Assembly (NCBI GenBank): GCA_027405735.1
Contig: JAPEHQ010000001.1
Location: 5,332,001 to 5,396,000, forward strand
Direction of reading: 5' to 3'
Source: Mucor racemosus
Taxonomy: Eukaryota > Mucoromycota > Mucoromycetes > Mucorales > Mucoraceae
Length of the DNA stretch: 64,000 nt
The notes under the pieces are model-generated. The model was not told the DNA's origin. It was given only the letters and a program-made list of their open reading frames with translations, and did not search any database. The position numbers and the translations under genes are program-made. Shown here piece by piece: positions 21,517 to 32,276 of the stretch; the stretch's first letter is position 1, and the number at the start of each line of letters is the position of its first letter.

Positions 21517-22045
21517 TGTTGTATTCCACCTACTAGTATCATACATTATCACCTTCTACAGTATCAATACATCTTACAATCTATTGACTACGACATGTAT
21601 TGAAGTGCAAGTCTTGATATCGGATATAAGAAACTCCTAGCGTACCAAGTTTAATCCAGTAATTACCAAGAACGCTTGGACCTCAATTATGACACCACAT
21701 TATTTCATCCCAGCAGTTAACCAATCAAGTAGTTATCAAATCAACATCCAAGCATATTTAGCGCAGCATTGAAACAACACAACTCACAAGCTCTGCAAGA
21801 ACGGTTAAATTATGATTGATCCATTTCAATCCATAGATTACTATCAAACAGATCCAATAGTTCAATAGTGCCTTAAATTACATCTCAGGATCTCAATGTC
21901 TAGTCAATATAAAAGGCCATACTTTTACATCTAAATAAACGATATCTTGTTTTTATTATACAGTTGAAGAACTGATTAATTACTCATTCTTTTATAATTG
22001 TATTCTTTTTTAAGTACTATTTATCAATCCTGAAAATATACGACA
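21517..22045 (+). repeat. 3' LTR of the Ty3 element
   Basis: 529 bp, the same as the 5' LTR except for one transition near its start (CCACC here versus CCATC). It is followed by the AATCT target duplication and then AAAATCAGAAACATCCC, the continuation of the interrupted segment. Confidence 0.93.
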
Positions 22046-22970
22046 AATCTAAAATCAGAAACATCCCATTGTCATTGTTATGAGCTATTATGAAAAGTTT
22101 GATTTTTAATAATACAGCAATTAAATAAAAACAAGATGATGTTAATAGCATATGGTGATGAGTATTTAACATCTAAGTAAGTTTGATGAAGTATGCTTTT
22201 TTTAAACCCTTTTAAAAAGTCCTGAGGCGAACACAGCATTTTGGTCCTGTAATTTCTATCCATCAAAATGTTGCGATTTCCACCACTACACAATAAACGC
22301 ACCTTTCATCTATCTTTACCTCGATGTACATTGCTGTGTATCAGTTTTTTACCGGTCGTATTTTTCTCGCATCCATTGATATTCAGTCATATTGAACAAT
22401 GATTCGTAGCACTGCCAAAAAAAAAGAATAGATACTTCAAGATTTTACTGCATATCAAATTATGCAATTTAGTAGCAATGACTGCACTTAACTATGCTTT
22501 TTGAGCCTATTGATGTTGATCAGAATAATTAATTAGCCTCATTCAAAAGTAAGCTTTGCTTATACATTCACACTCGCCCATTCAATAAATGACATTGTAT
22601 TTATTATCCGTTATATCAATCAACCAACTTCATCTTGATTTGATATCTTTGACAATTAAATACCTAAATTACACTTGAGCCACCAGGTATTGTTACAAAA
22701 AAATCTCGCACAGGTTGACGAAGCATCACAATTTGGATCATTTTTTTGTGTTTATAGAAGATCTGAGCTCTCTCATCACATATTTATAGATCTCTGCAGG
22801 AACCGTATCTCCATCTGTCAAATTTAACTGAAATACACTGAGCCTCAACGTCGTACTCGATAAAAAAACACCTTACTTTATTGCGAGTCAACACAACTAA
22901 TTTGATGCTAGTTTAGCATCAGCAGTTAAATCAGATAAATTTGAGATTAACGACCCCCCTTTTAATTTTT
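22046..22970 (-). pseudogene. Degenerate dynein intermediate chain segment, copy A (right part)
   Basis: Continuation of copy A after the retrotransposon; it aligns with 26,258-27,636 once the insertions in copy B are removed. On the minus strand about 22,130-22,300 reads a degraded stretch with a YLDVKYSSPY motif resembling the YVYDVKWSP segment before the last WD repeats of dynein intermediate chains, but frames are broken. The end of the match is near GATAAATTTGAGATTAA at about 22,950. Nothing further upstream can be assigned to dynein with confidence. Confidence 0.5.
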
Positions 22971-24724
22971 TTTTCATTACTACGGCCGACCTGTGCTGCA
23001 CAAGGTAATTTCGTTGTGTCCAGTTGGGATGTACATTATAGCCTGAGCTGTTGTGCCCGCTGAATATTTATGGTTAAAAAGATAACAATATGCACATGGG
23101 CACAAAAAAAGAACCTGTACACAAGCACAACAACGCTAAGCCTGTATGCGCAGAATTATAGATTTTGTCCGTGTGCATAACATTAATTCCATGTGTGCAT
23201 AGTAGTAGAATTATTGCCCATAAGAATATCAGTATCCCTATTTGTGCACAAGAATGAAATCTGGCCATGAGCATAATGAGCTGATCGTATGGGCACAAAT
23301 TGGTTTGTACATGAACATCGTGCCGTTCTCAAAATTCCATTCCATTTTTTACTGGAATGGGTTTTAAAATTACATTTCCTTTTATTAGTATAGATTATAG
23401 ACAATACAATTCAATACGTTGCTGATGTAAAGCAATACATGCAAGAGCCAATATATTTACGCTTACCATCATTTGTAAATATTTTTATAGCTATAACATT
23501 TACAGCAACAATGGTTTTTGCTCGAGCATAAACTTGAATAACACTTACTGCTTAAATTTATATGCAAGCCGAATCTAATACTATAGATGTTACTTTATCA
23601 CTCGTAAAATTAAACAAATTAACCTTCTTTAAACTTACTATTTTAGTTTAAAGTTGTCAGTTGTAAAAAGATTTGTTTTCAAGTATACAGTAGCTACAAT
23701 CAAAACTATGGTTATTAGACAAAACATTAGATTATTCTTTTTCTTTTGTTTCTATATCATTTGAAATTTTATCACTATGGATTATTACATCCATTTAGAT
23801 CTCCATTTCATCTGGTGTCCAACTTGAATTACCGCTGGGATAAATCAGGAATCACTTTGATTTGACATGTCTGATTGATACAGCAAGTAATCTTATGACC
23901 GAGATAGGGATCCTAACAAATTATAATTATTGACCTGAATCATAAATACACCATTATTCAATATGGCCTGATTTCATTCATAATAAAATCAGGACCTAAA
24001 GATATCGGGTAGGTTATGGAAATGGCATGTTCCTATTTGTTCTCATTGATTTATAATATAGATTAGAAATTGTGTATAAATAGAAGGACATCTTCCTTTC
24101 AAAGAAAAGTCAATTAAGTTCTACTTGATAATAAAAGCCTAACGTTATCTAGTCGAATTCCTATTGTTTTTTTATATTTTTTTCCGTGAATATCTCTACC
24201 TGTTCCACAATCACTTTTCTGGAACATTTCGTGAGTTTGTAGCCAGCTTTAGCTTTTGATTGTGTAGATATAAATATAATTATTGCCTTCAATTTGATCT
24301 GGTAATCAAGAAATATGTTGAACAATACAGCAGTAAATAATAATATTTGATCTTAGAATGCGGGTAAATAAAAATATCAGTGTCTAATATAGACTGCTAC
24401 CTATATTAAAAGCATTAGTCCCTTATGTTAGCATGCGTATTTAGATAAAAGAAAAGAATATCAGCTTGGTAGTCTGATATGCCTTATCAAACGGTGAATA
24501 TATTATCCTTGGAGTATGAAAATAAAAAGAGAGAAACAACACACGTAGAAAAGGATTCTCAAGGCTTTACATTATTTAGCGCATTTAAAACCCTGCTAAT
24601 AAATTGCACATTTCACCCAATGTAAAAGCAGCATTACAGCGCATCAACCCATAAACTAAACAAAGTAGTAGGCAATATCTGTTATCATAGAAACATGCAT
24701 TTTCTACCGGAAAAACTGTCTGTC
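22971..24724. other. Gene-free region with a degenerate short-repeat patch
   Basis: No gene-like frame. From about 23,088 to 23,330 the sequence is a loose series of ~20-28-base units, each carrying a GTGCATAA / GGGCACAA / TGTACACAA-like core, perhaps a decayed minisatellite. Around 24,070-24,150 a TATAAATAGAAGG box followed by AATAAAAG resembles LTR promoter and polyadenylation signals, but I could not find paired boundaries. Confidence 0.45.
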
Positions 24725-25044
24725 ATGTCATACATTCATTAAAAAATTGTAAAAGCGAGCCCGTATAGCGACGCCGTAATTGAGTATAGCAAGATTGAAC
24801 GGCTAAGTCTCCTATACTATGGTATATCTAAGTTTTAAATAAAAAAGCATTTTTTTACTTTACTTTTCTTATATTTAACCATGTACGGTCTGAAAATTCA
24901 GACTTTGTAGCGGACATTTTCGGGAACTCATTTTACCCTTACCAACACTCATGATTTTGATCAAAAAATAGAAAAATCAAATTTTGATACCAAAATCAAT
25001 GTTTAAATATAGTACATTATGAGAGAAAATTGTAGCCATGACTA

Positions 25045-25528
25045 AGTATAAAAGACGAGCCGAGCCTAGGACGAGCTTGACCAAAGCTCGCCACAACGAG
25101 CCGAGCTTTGTATCACTCGAGCTCGAGCCGAGCTTTAATAAAAGCTCGTTTGACAAAGACGAGTTTTTGACTTTTTTTTAAAAAGCTCGTTTGAGAAAGA
25201 CGAGCTTTTGACTTCTTTTCAAAAAGTTCAAATTTAAATAATAATTAGTAAATGCTATGACATTATTACTTTAGATAATTGTCAATTGACATTCATAAGT
25301 TTGCTTTACTTTAGATATTTGTCACTGGAAAGGTAAAATAAAGCTCGCATTGAGATGATGAGTTTTAGTCGCTGCATAAAAAAGCTCGTTTGGGGTAAAC
25401 GAGCTCTAGTCACGCGCAAAAAAAAGCTCGTCGAGGTTGAACGAGCTTTTTTGTAAGCTCGTCTAACTTTAACGAGCCTTGAGAAAAGCTCGGCTGCATA
25501 AAAAAGGCTCGGCTCGTTTAATATCACT
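25045..25528 (+). mobile_element. 484-bp MITE, copy 1
   Basis: Bounded by an exact 11-bp direct repeat AGCCATGACTA (25,034-25,044 and 25,529-25,539); the uninterrupted target is present in copy A at about 14,253. Ends are imperfect inverted repeats: AGTATAAAAGACGAGCCGAG on the left, and the right end read backwards is AGTGATATTAAACGAGCCGA. A second copy of exactly the same length sits inverted at 41,401. The 9-11-bp duplication suggests mobilisation by a Mutator-like transposase (inference). It has no coding capacity. The inside is a chain of small palindromes with GCTCGTT/AACGAGC arms. Confidence 0.88.
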
Positions 25529-26593
25529 AGCCATGACTAATACACATTTTATTAAAGTTTAATATTAAATGTTAAGTAATGAAACTTAGCATTTTTGGCC
25601 CAAAAACGGTTTTTTGATTAAAGAATTTTCGTGTAATATTTTACAATAAAAAGGTTTGTTATTTTTTATTGAGCAAATAGAGCGTTAAATTCTGTATATG
25701 TGTATACTTTTTTTTTTATAATTGGTAGTATAATTAATTCTAGATTTGCAAAATCAGAAAAAAAAATTAAAAAATGTCAAAATTGATGATCTGGACAAAA
25801 ATAATTTTCTAAATTAATATTCCGCTTATAAGCCTTGTGAGTCTTAAAAATAAGAGATTTTATAATACTTGAGAACTTTTTCAAGAATCTACGATGCTGT
25901 ACCCACTTGATTCAAGCTTATTACTGTAAATCTTTGTACATGTTAATATTGTGTGGTAGTTTATTTGATAATAATATAGTCTTATTTCATAATTATTGCA
26001 CTAGAGACAATTTAAATTAAGGTTTAGTCTTACCTTTCCAATATCATAAACATAAACGTGGCCATCACTGGAACCTATTGCGGCCCTTTTACTACCCTCT
26101 TTATCCCAGTCCAATTTATTCAATGCTTTACCAGAATTAACTTAAGTACTTACAAATGGTTCCTCGGTATTTTCATTCAAATTCCATAAATTAAATAGAC
26201 TGGTTCCATCTAGAGTAATACCAAACGTACCATCGGCCCGCCTTATGATAAATGTCAATCTAAAACCAGAAACATCCCATTGTCATTGTTATAAGCTATG
26301 AAAAGCTTGATTTTTAATATTACAGCAATTTAAATAAAAAACACGATAATATTAATAGCATATGGTGAGTATTTAACATATAAGTTTGATGGTGAAGTAT
26401 TCTTTTAAGCCTTTTTAAAAATCCTAAGGTAAACACAACATCTTGGTCCATTATTTCTATTCATCAAAATGTTGCGATTTCCACTACACAATGAATGCAC
26501 CTTTTATCTATCTTTATTTTGCGGTAAATTCTAAGTATCAGTTTTTTACCAGTTGTATTTTCTCTAATTCATTAATATTCAGTCATATTGAAC

Positions 26594-26663
26594 TAGCATT
26601 GGTGTCGAGCCAGGTTTTGCCAGCCAAATTTATTAGTATAAGCTGGGCTCGGCAATAACCCTA
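26594..26663 (+). mobile_element. 70-bp hAT-like mini-element, copy 1
   Basis: Flanked by an exact 8-bp direct repeat TATTGAAC (26,586-26,593 and 26,664-26,671); the paralogous site near 22,390 has TATTGAAC once. The ends are imperfect inverted repeats: TAGCATTGGTGTCGAGCC on the left, and the right end read backwards is TAGGGTTATTGCCGAGCC. An 8-bp duplication and TAG termini are typical of hAT elements. A diverged 70-bp copy lies at 56,769. Confidence 0.8.
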
Positions 26664-26676
26664 TATTGAACGATGA

Positions 26677-27069
26677 TGATATATCATAAGTTTACCCAGA
26701 TGTAGAAATCCAGGAACAACTATTGAAATCTAACATGGCATGACATTTAGTAACTCATACTAAATGTCATACATAACCACTAGCATTAACAGCGACTATC
26801 AGGAACATTCAGGAACAATCCGTAGCAATGAAACATAAGCAATCCTACATCTTATTCAAATGATACAATCACAGATTCCCAATTCCACAAATTCCATTGT
26901 ATATGATTTGTTCCCAAATCATATCAAGTACCTCAATACCCGGCAATTCATTAATAATATTGATAATCATATAACCATTTAGAAACCATATAAATACGAA
27001 GCATCAATGAATTAATAAAATGTATCTTTTTAGCAGAATATTTCTACATTAGTATCTTTTGATATAACA
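26677..27069 (+). repeat. Solo LTR, 393 bp, unrelated to the Ty3 element
   Basis: Starts TGATATATCA and ends GATATAACA (TG...CA), flanked by near-matching 5-bp repeats GATGA (26,672-26,676) and GATAA (27,070-27,074). It contains a TATAAATACG promoter-like box and an AATAAAATG signal. The paralogous segment copy A lacks it: there, ATTGAACAATGATTCG runs directly into TAGCACTGCC. No internal region is nearby, so it is a solo LTR from LTR-LTR recombination. Confidence 0.72.
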
Positions 27070-27636
27070 GATAATTTATAGCACTGCCAAAAAAAAGAAT
27101 GAATGCTTCAAGGTTTTTCTGCATATCAAATTATGCGATTTAGTAGCAATGATTACATTTAACTATGCTTTTTGTGCCTATTAATGTTAATCAGAATAAT
27201 TAATTAGCCTCATTCAAAAGTAAGCTTTGCTTTATACATTTACATTCACCTATTCAATAAATGACATTGCATTTATTATCCGTTATATCAATCAACCAAC
27301 TTCATCTTCTTGATGATTTGATACATTTGGCAATTAAATGCCTAAATTGCACTTGAGTCACCAGGTAGTCGCCACAAAAAATCTCGTACAGATTGACGAA
27401 GCATCACAATTTGGATCATTTTTTTGTGTTCATAGATTTGAGATCTCTCTCACATTCATAGACCTCTGCATAAATCATATCTCTACCTGTTGTTCAATTT
27501 AACTGAAATACATTGAGCACCAACATTTCACTTGATGAAACGCCTTGCTTTATTGCGAGTCAACACAACTAATTTGATGCTGAGTTTAGCATCAGCAGTT
27601 GAATCAGATAAATTTGAGATTAAGGCAACTCCTTTT

Positions 27637-28879
27637 AATAGTTTTGCATACCATCATGAGCTAACAATGAATCGTTATTATAGATACGCTAATCAAGGAT
27701 GGTGAGTTAACTCTAATAGACGAACAAGTCGGTTAGAAGTATAGACGAAATAATATTAAAATCAAATATAGCAATCGAATGGGCAAGAGATGATAAACCA
27801 TCATGTAAATTAGCATAATTAAATTGTTTCAAGCGTTTTGAACTGAATACGCCTGTATCTCATTAATAAGGCAATTCTGTTAAACCAGAGTAACTCACAT
27901 CTGCTTTAAACCGTTCAAATTATCTTTTCGTTAGTGATTATATTATGATTAATATACTTTAGTAGTAAATTGACTAAAAAACCTTGATCTCATTATTATT
28001 GCTCTGCTCATCTGAGCTGCCTGATCTGCACAAAATTTTTTATTCTGCCCATGCAAAGCATGGTTTGACCGTAGTGAAATGTGCTTGAGTAATGATTTAG
28101 CTGTATATCAATCCTAAATATTTACGGGACGAAAGATTAATGTTTAACTCAAAATCTATGTATGCCGCCGTATATGATATTAAATAAAGGGATCATTTGT
28201 ATCTTAATATATAAATATAATACTGTCAAATTTGAAATTTTTATTCAAATGTATATGCTATAATATAAAGAAGAAATCAACATCTTGAAATCATTAGCAT
28301 ATAGTATGTGTAATATTAAACGCTGTAAATGATTACACTGATAATCACATAAGCTAAGTTCTAATAATCTAGACTTACAATGAAAGATAGAAAATAAATA
28401 ATATTAATAATTAGTGTTCCCAAGAACAATTAAAGACTTTAGATTGATCATCTATATCTGAATATAATTACAAAAGTATAAGTGAGGGTTGACACAAAAA
28501 ATTAGTAGGAGAACACCGTTCTAGAAAGGTGTGTAAGCAATCTTTAAATCAAATATAAATTAAATAGCAGTAGACATTCACTCTTTATTTGATTTTCCCA
28601 CCTTGTTTTTACATCTAATAAATATTGACCGATTCTCATGTATTCATAAGTCTTTATTATGTACATTTACAACACTAGATCTGTCTATATTTGAAATATT
28701 GTAATTCCGATAGATCCCAATATAAGCTAAAAATAGAATTGTTTCCAAAAATGGCTGTTTAATATCCTAAAAAACCAACAATTACCTTGGAAATGTCCAA
28801 AATTGATCTAAAACCGGTTATAGGATTTAAGCACCAAACTTGAGGGATTGACTTTTTTTGTATTTAAAGACAGGTTTAA
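27637..28879. other. Gene-free spacer
   Basis: AT-rich, no gene, RNA or clear element recognised between segment copy B and family C copy 2. Confidence 0.5.
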
Positions 28880-30000
28880 CTGAAAGTTATTCTGCACTTT
28901 TTGTTTTAGCGAAAAACATTGATTTTTCATCGTGATAATCAAAATAATAGTTAAAACCTATAGTGTCTGAGTTTCAGATTCGATTTTTCAAAACGATCAG
29001 AAAATGGTCGAAAAATTAAAATCGTTCGATAGCTCATGAACTACAAAGTCAGTAGACCTAGCGTATTAAATGAGTTTTGTGCAGTTTTAAATTCTGCATC
29101 CATCTAAATAAAATTTAAACAAATGGTTCACATTAAATTTTGCATAAAATGCAATTGAAATTTTAGAGGTTTTTTGAAGATACATATCATTTTTTATAAA
29201 AATATTTCAAATTTAATTATTTGAGATGATGGGCAACAAAATTATCTATCGATCGAGCTATTGCTGACCCTTTTAGCTACATTTTTCGTAGAGAAAACGA
29301 GATTTTTATCAATTTTTTTTTCAAATTCGGAATTTGGGATGAGGGTATACAAGGGAAAATTGAAGCTAGAGACGAAGGTATTCTTTTATGTATATTTTTG
29401 AGGATATCTCCACGAAAAATCAATATTTTGAAAAAAACTAAATTGAATCCGAGAGAACTGAACGAGCTTGATGACATGAATATAAAAAAAGCATTGCTCA
29501 ATTTAACGAATATTTTGAAATCTGCTACAGAAATGCCAAAAAAATGAAAAAAAATAAAAGTGCTCAGAATTTTTTCATACTGAAACATGTTTTAGAGCAC
29601 TTCAAAACAAGTAAGTTTTATTATCAAAAAGTGTTGGTATAGCTTAATCCTTTGCAGAGATATGAAGGCTCAAAGTTTTTAGTTTTGGCAATGAAATGCC
29701 TGTAGAAATATGAAACATTAACACTAAAAAAGTTATACCAACTGCAAAAAATAGGATATTTTGGGATACTTGTTTTTAGATTAAAGTTGACCATCTCAGG
29801 TACATTGGCATATAATTTTTTCTTGGTGTTATTTAGTGAAAAAAAAAAGTAGAGCAGGGATGAAAAGTCGGACTCAGTTTTCAAGGAAAAAGCAGTATAT
29901 TTTACGTGTTTTAGAGTTTTTCGTGAGATATAAAGTAAATTTAGGAATAGGTAATATAATGCGACCAATTTATACGTATTTAGCATTGCCTAATGTATAC
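28880..30000 (-). repeat. Dispersed repeat family C, copy 2
   Basis: Inverted relative to copy 1 and alignable over at least 800 bases. It shares the AAACGAGATTTTT and GGGATGAGGGTATACAAGGG blocks, the GGATATCTCC block and the end near AAGTAAGTTTTATTATC. The 103-codon frame on the minus strand at 29,277-29,588 is almost the same as that of copy 1. Its region from 29,690 to 29,990 matches copies 3 and 4 (CTGAAACCTTAGCACTGAAAA-like and AGGTACATTGGCATATAAT blocks). Confidence 0.72.
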
Positions 30001-31071
30001 CCTGAAAAGCGTTAAACATGAGGATAGTTATAAAAAAGGTGGCACGCTCCGATCTAAAGATTATCAGCATTGAAATCCCTTGGTTTTTTGAGCACTACGA
30101 TTGTGGCAGCAATTTTTTTTTTTTAATTTAAAAGCTGAAGCTCTTGGTATAAATAAATAAATAAACATGTGTTTATTTAGTATTTAATCATTTAAATTTC
30201 ACTGCTTAAATGACACAAATTTGGCTATATAGCTGTATATTTCAAGAAAAATGAAAACTATAGCATTGAACGATTGATAAATATGGGAGGCTTCTGCTCA
30301 TTTGGTTGATATAAACAGAATGTTTTGTAATTTATACGCCTCTAATTCGAAGACGTTTTCAATATGTTTAAATGCTGATTGCTCTCATCTTGTTTTGAAT
30401 TTCATACGCCCTAGTTTAGCTTATAATTTATTATCAGCTCTTTGAAAGATTTATATGAATCAAAAAATATGAATATACTCTTCAGATGGCGAGAAATGTT
30501 ATAGCATGGTTCATTTCTTGAAATACATCTGGCAATTTGATGTCAAAATTCTTAAGAATCTGTGAGAGTAATAACGAAAACTATAAGCGTTCATGTCACC
30601 ATAATTGATCTTGTCTGAATCCAATGCAAATACATTAATAAAAAAAAAATGTAACAGTTCATTTGTAATACATGCCATCTCAAATAAACAAATAGGTAGA
30701 TCGATCCACTTATAATTAAAGAAAAAAAGCCAAGTATCGTCGCAATTAAAAAAACAATTAAAATGTAACGCTTGGCATCATAACCTTGTCTATTTAAAGA
30801 TATATGCATGCATATTTAGAAAATTACAATTGTAATTCTTGATTGAAATTGGATTTACAAACACTTGAAATGTAAATGTATGGTTTGATATTTGATATTT
30901 GATAGTGATTAATAATGTATTGTTACTGAAAACTGAATGCAATAAAACCCAGTGACTCGTACTCTGACTACAGCGATGAAATTAGCAGGCAGGTAGGCAT
31001 GGCAGATAGGCGCAGAAAAAAAAAAGAGTTCATTCTCTGATTCTTTTTCCCGTTTCAAAAACTCACAACAA
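30001..31071. other. Gene-free spacer before the AAGAB-like gene
   Basis: No supported gene. A 72-codon minus-strand frame at 30,591-30,809 is hydrophobic but has no further support. AT-rich intergenic DNA. Confidence 0.45.
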
Positions 31072-32127
31072 ATGCTCAAGAACAAAATCTTTGTGACAAG
31101 TCAACCAAATGGAAGCACTTTACAATTTGTGAAAGGTTAAGGATACCAGAGTAGGTTTAAATTATCATTTTAATTAAACATTTTTTATTTTTATTTTTTT
31201 TATAGATATATTCACAACATCAAACAGTAAAGAGTTTCCTCAAAATCTTGTAGATACTAGATTAAAAGATACAAATGGCGATCTTGTTGGTGTTTGTATA
31301 CCTTATGAAATTGATACAAAATATTATACAGCAAAAGTTGATTTCTGGTTAGATGAAATCGATAAAGCAACCGAAAAAGAGACAATTAAGGCTTATTGCG
31401 AGAAAGAAACCGAGATTAGTAAAGTGATTGACGCTTTTGTATTTATATTTGACAAGAACGAGGTATGTAATTTCAATGTGAATATTTGACACATGAAAAT
31501 TGACAGCTTTTTATAGCCATCTACATTCAATACCATAAAAGAATGGTTACCGTTCCTTGATCAAGCCGAGCCAGGTATTCGTTTGTGCATTGGAACTTCA
31601 TCAAACAAAGCATTGGACATGGAAGTAGATGCAGAAATTAATGACTGGTGTCTTTCAAATAGTCTTGACTATGTTGATATGGATGAAAAGACGGATATAC
31701 CTATGGATAAAGTGGGTATGGAATTAGCATTAGAGATCATACAAACCAATTTTTGGGATGGTATGACTAAAAAGAATGTTAGCGGAATTGCTGAAGATGA
31801 AGATTTATTAAATGAGATCCGAGAATTGAAACTTGCGCAGGATAAGGATATTTTGAAACTTGGAGATGATGATGATGATGATATGCCTTCACAAAATGAA
31901 ATTAACAAGATGAGAAATGATTTATTTGGGGATATTGATGGAGAAGATGGATTAGATAAAGCATTTGAAGCGATACAATCAATGAGAGGTAAGAGATTAT
32001 AGTGTTAATTCAAATAATTGAAATTCTAAATGAAATTTTAGAACATGGTAAAAGTCTCTCTGATGAAGAAAGACGTAAAATGGCAGCACAAGTCGCCCTT
32101 TCATTTGCTGCACAGCTTGGTTTATAA
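31072..32127 (+). CDS. Alpha/gamma-adaptin-binding protein p34 (AAGAB/Irc6-like)
   Basis: Four exons: 31,072-31,135, 31,206-31,462, 31,517-31,988, 32,042-32,127; 292 residues. The N-terminal half has the Rab-like pseudo-GTPase pattern of the family: VTSQPNGSTLQFVKDIF at the start, then PYEIDTKYYTAKVDFWLDE, AFVFIFDKNE and DQAEPGIRLCIGT. The C-terminal domain ends with a helix of the AAGAB type, DEERRKMAAQVALSFAAQLG. AAGAB chaperones AP-1/AP-2 adaptor assembly by holding the gamma or alpha subunit. A short Asp run (GDDDDDD) precedes the C-terminal domain. The last exon, restored across a G/AA split codon, completes the family's C-terminal helix, which supports the model. Confidence 0.85.
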
Positions 32128-32276
32128 ATAAAATGAAACAGAAAACCTGTATACAACTTTTATATAAACACATTTACATTTAATCTCCCTTCAAAGCCAA
32201 GTAAAACAAATTAATATACATCTCGAAATAGCGATTACTCTTTTTCTTTCTGCTTTTGCTTTTGTTTTTTCAAAAA

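Larger units (their letters stand above)
14989..22050 (+). mobile_element. Full-length Ty3/chromovirus LTR retrotransposon with target duplication
   Basis: Complete element: 5' LTR 14,994-15,522, one gag-pol frame 15,570-21,170, 3' LTR 21,517-22,045, flanked by the 5-bp direct repeat AATCT (14,989-14,993 and 22,046-22,050). Both LTRs are 529 bp and, read base by base, differ at a single position (the 12th base, T versus C). A purine-rich GGCTGGGGGGGAGCAA lies right before the 3' LTR (polypurine tract). No tRNA-complementary primer site starting TGG follows the 5' LTR. The unoccupied target is seen in the paralogous segment at about 26,257. The uninterrupted frame and near-identical LTRs indicate a very recent, possibly active insertion. 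Confidence 0.95.
24725..27636 (-). pseudogene. Degenerate dynein intermediate chain segment, copy B
   Basis: Second copy of the ~2-kb segment. On the minus strand, the exon 26,259-26,034 starts after a GGTTTTAG acceptor and stays in one frame to a GTAAG donor: LDGTSLFNLWNLNENTEEP, a single in-frame TAA, then a SGKALNKLDWDKEG stretch and IGSSDGHVYVYDIGK. This is the WD40 C-terminus of dynein intermediate chain, less decayed than copy A. Because of the stop, and because no flanking exons are recognisable, I call it a pseudogene. Copy B carries three insertions that are absent from copy A: a 484-bp MITE, a 70-bp hAT-like element and a 393-bp solo LTR. Confidence 0.68.

Noticed and set aside
23074..23404. 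Two minus-strand frames of 73-74 codons, Cys/His rich
   Set aside because: Produced by the degenerate GTGCAC-type repeat patch, not by a protein-like composition.
23860..24200. Possible solo LTR with TATAAATAGAAGG and AATAAAAG
   Set aside because: Promoter and polyadenylation-like signals only; no TG...CA boundaries with flanking duplication and no second copy seen in the window.
25306..25527. 73-codon frame, repeated at 41,315-41,623
   Set aside because: Shared only because both lie in copies of the 484-bp MITE; it runs through its hairpin arms and terminal repeat.
30591..30809. 72-codon hydrophobic minus-strand frame starting MHISLNRQ
   Set aside because: Looks like a small membrane protein but lies in AT-rich intergenic DNA, with no promoter, homologue recognised or neighbouring exon.
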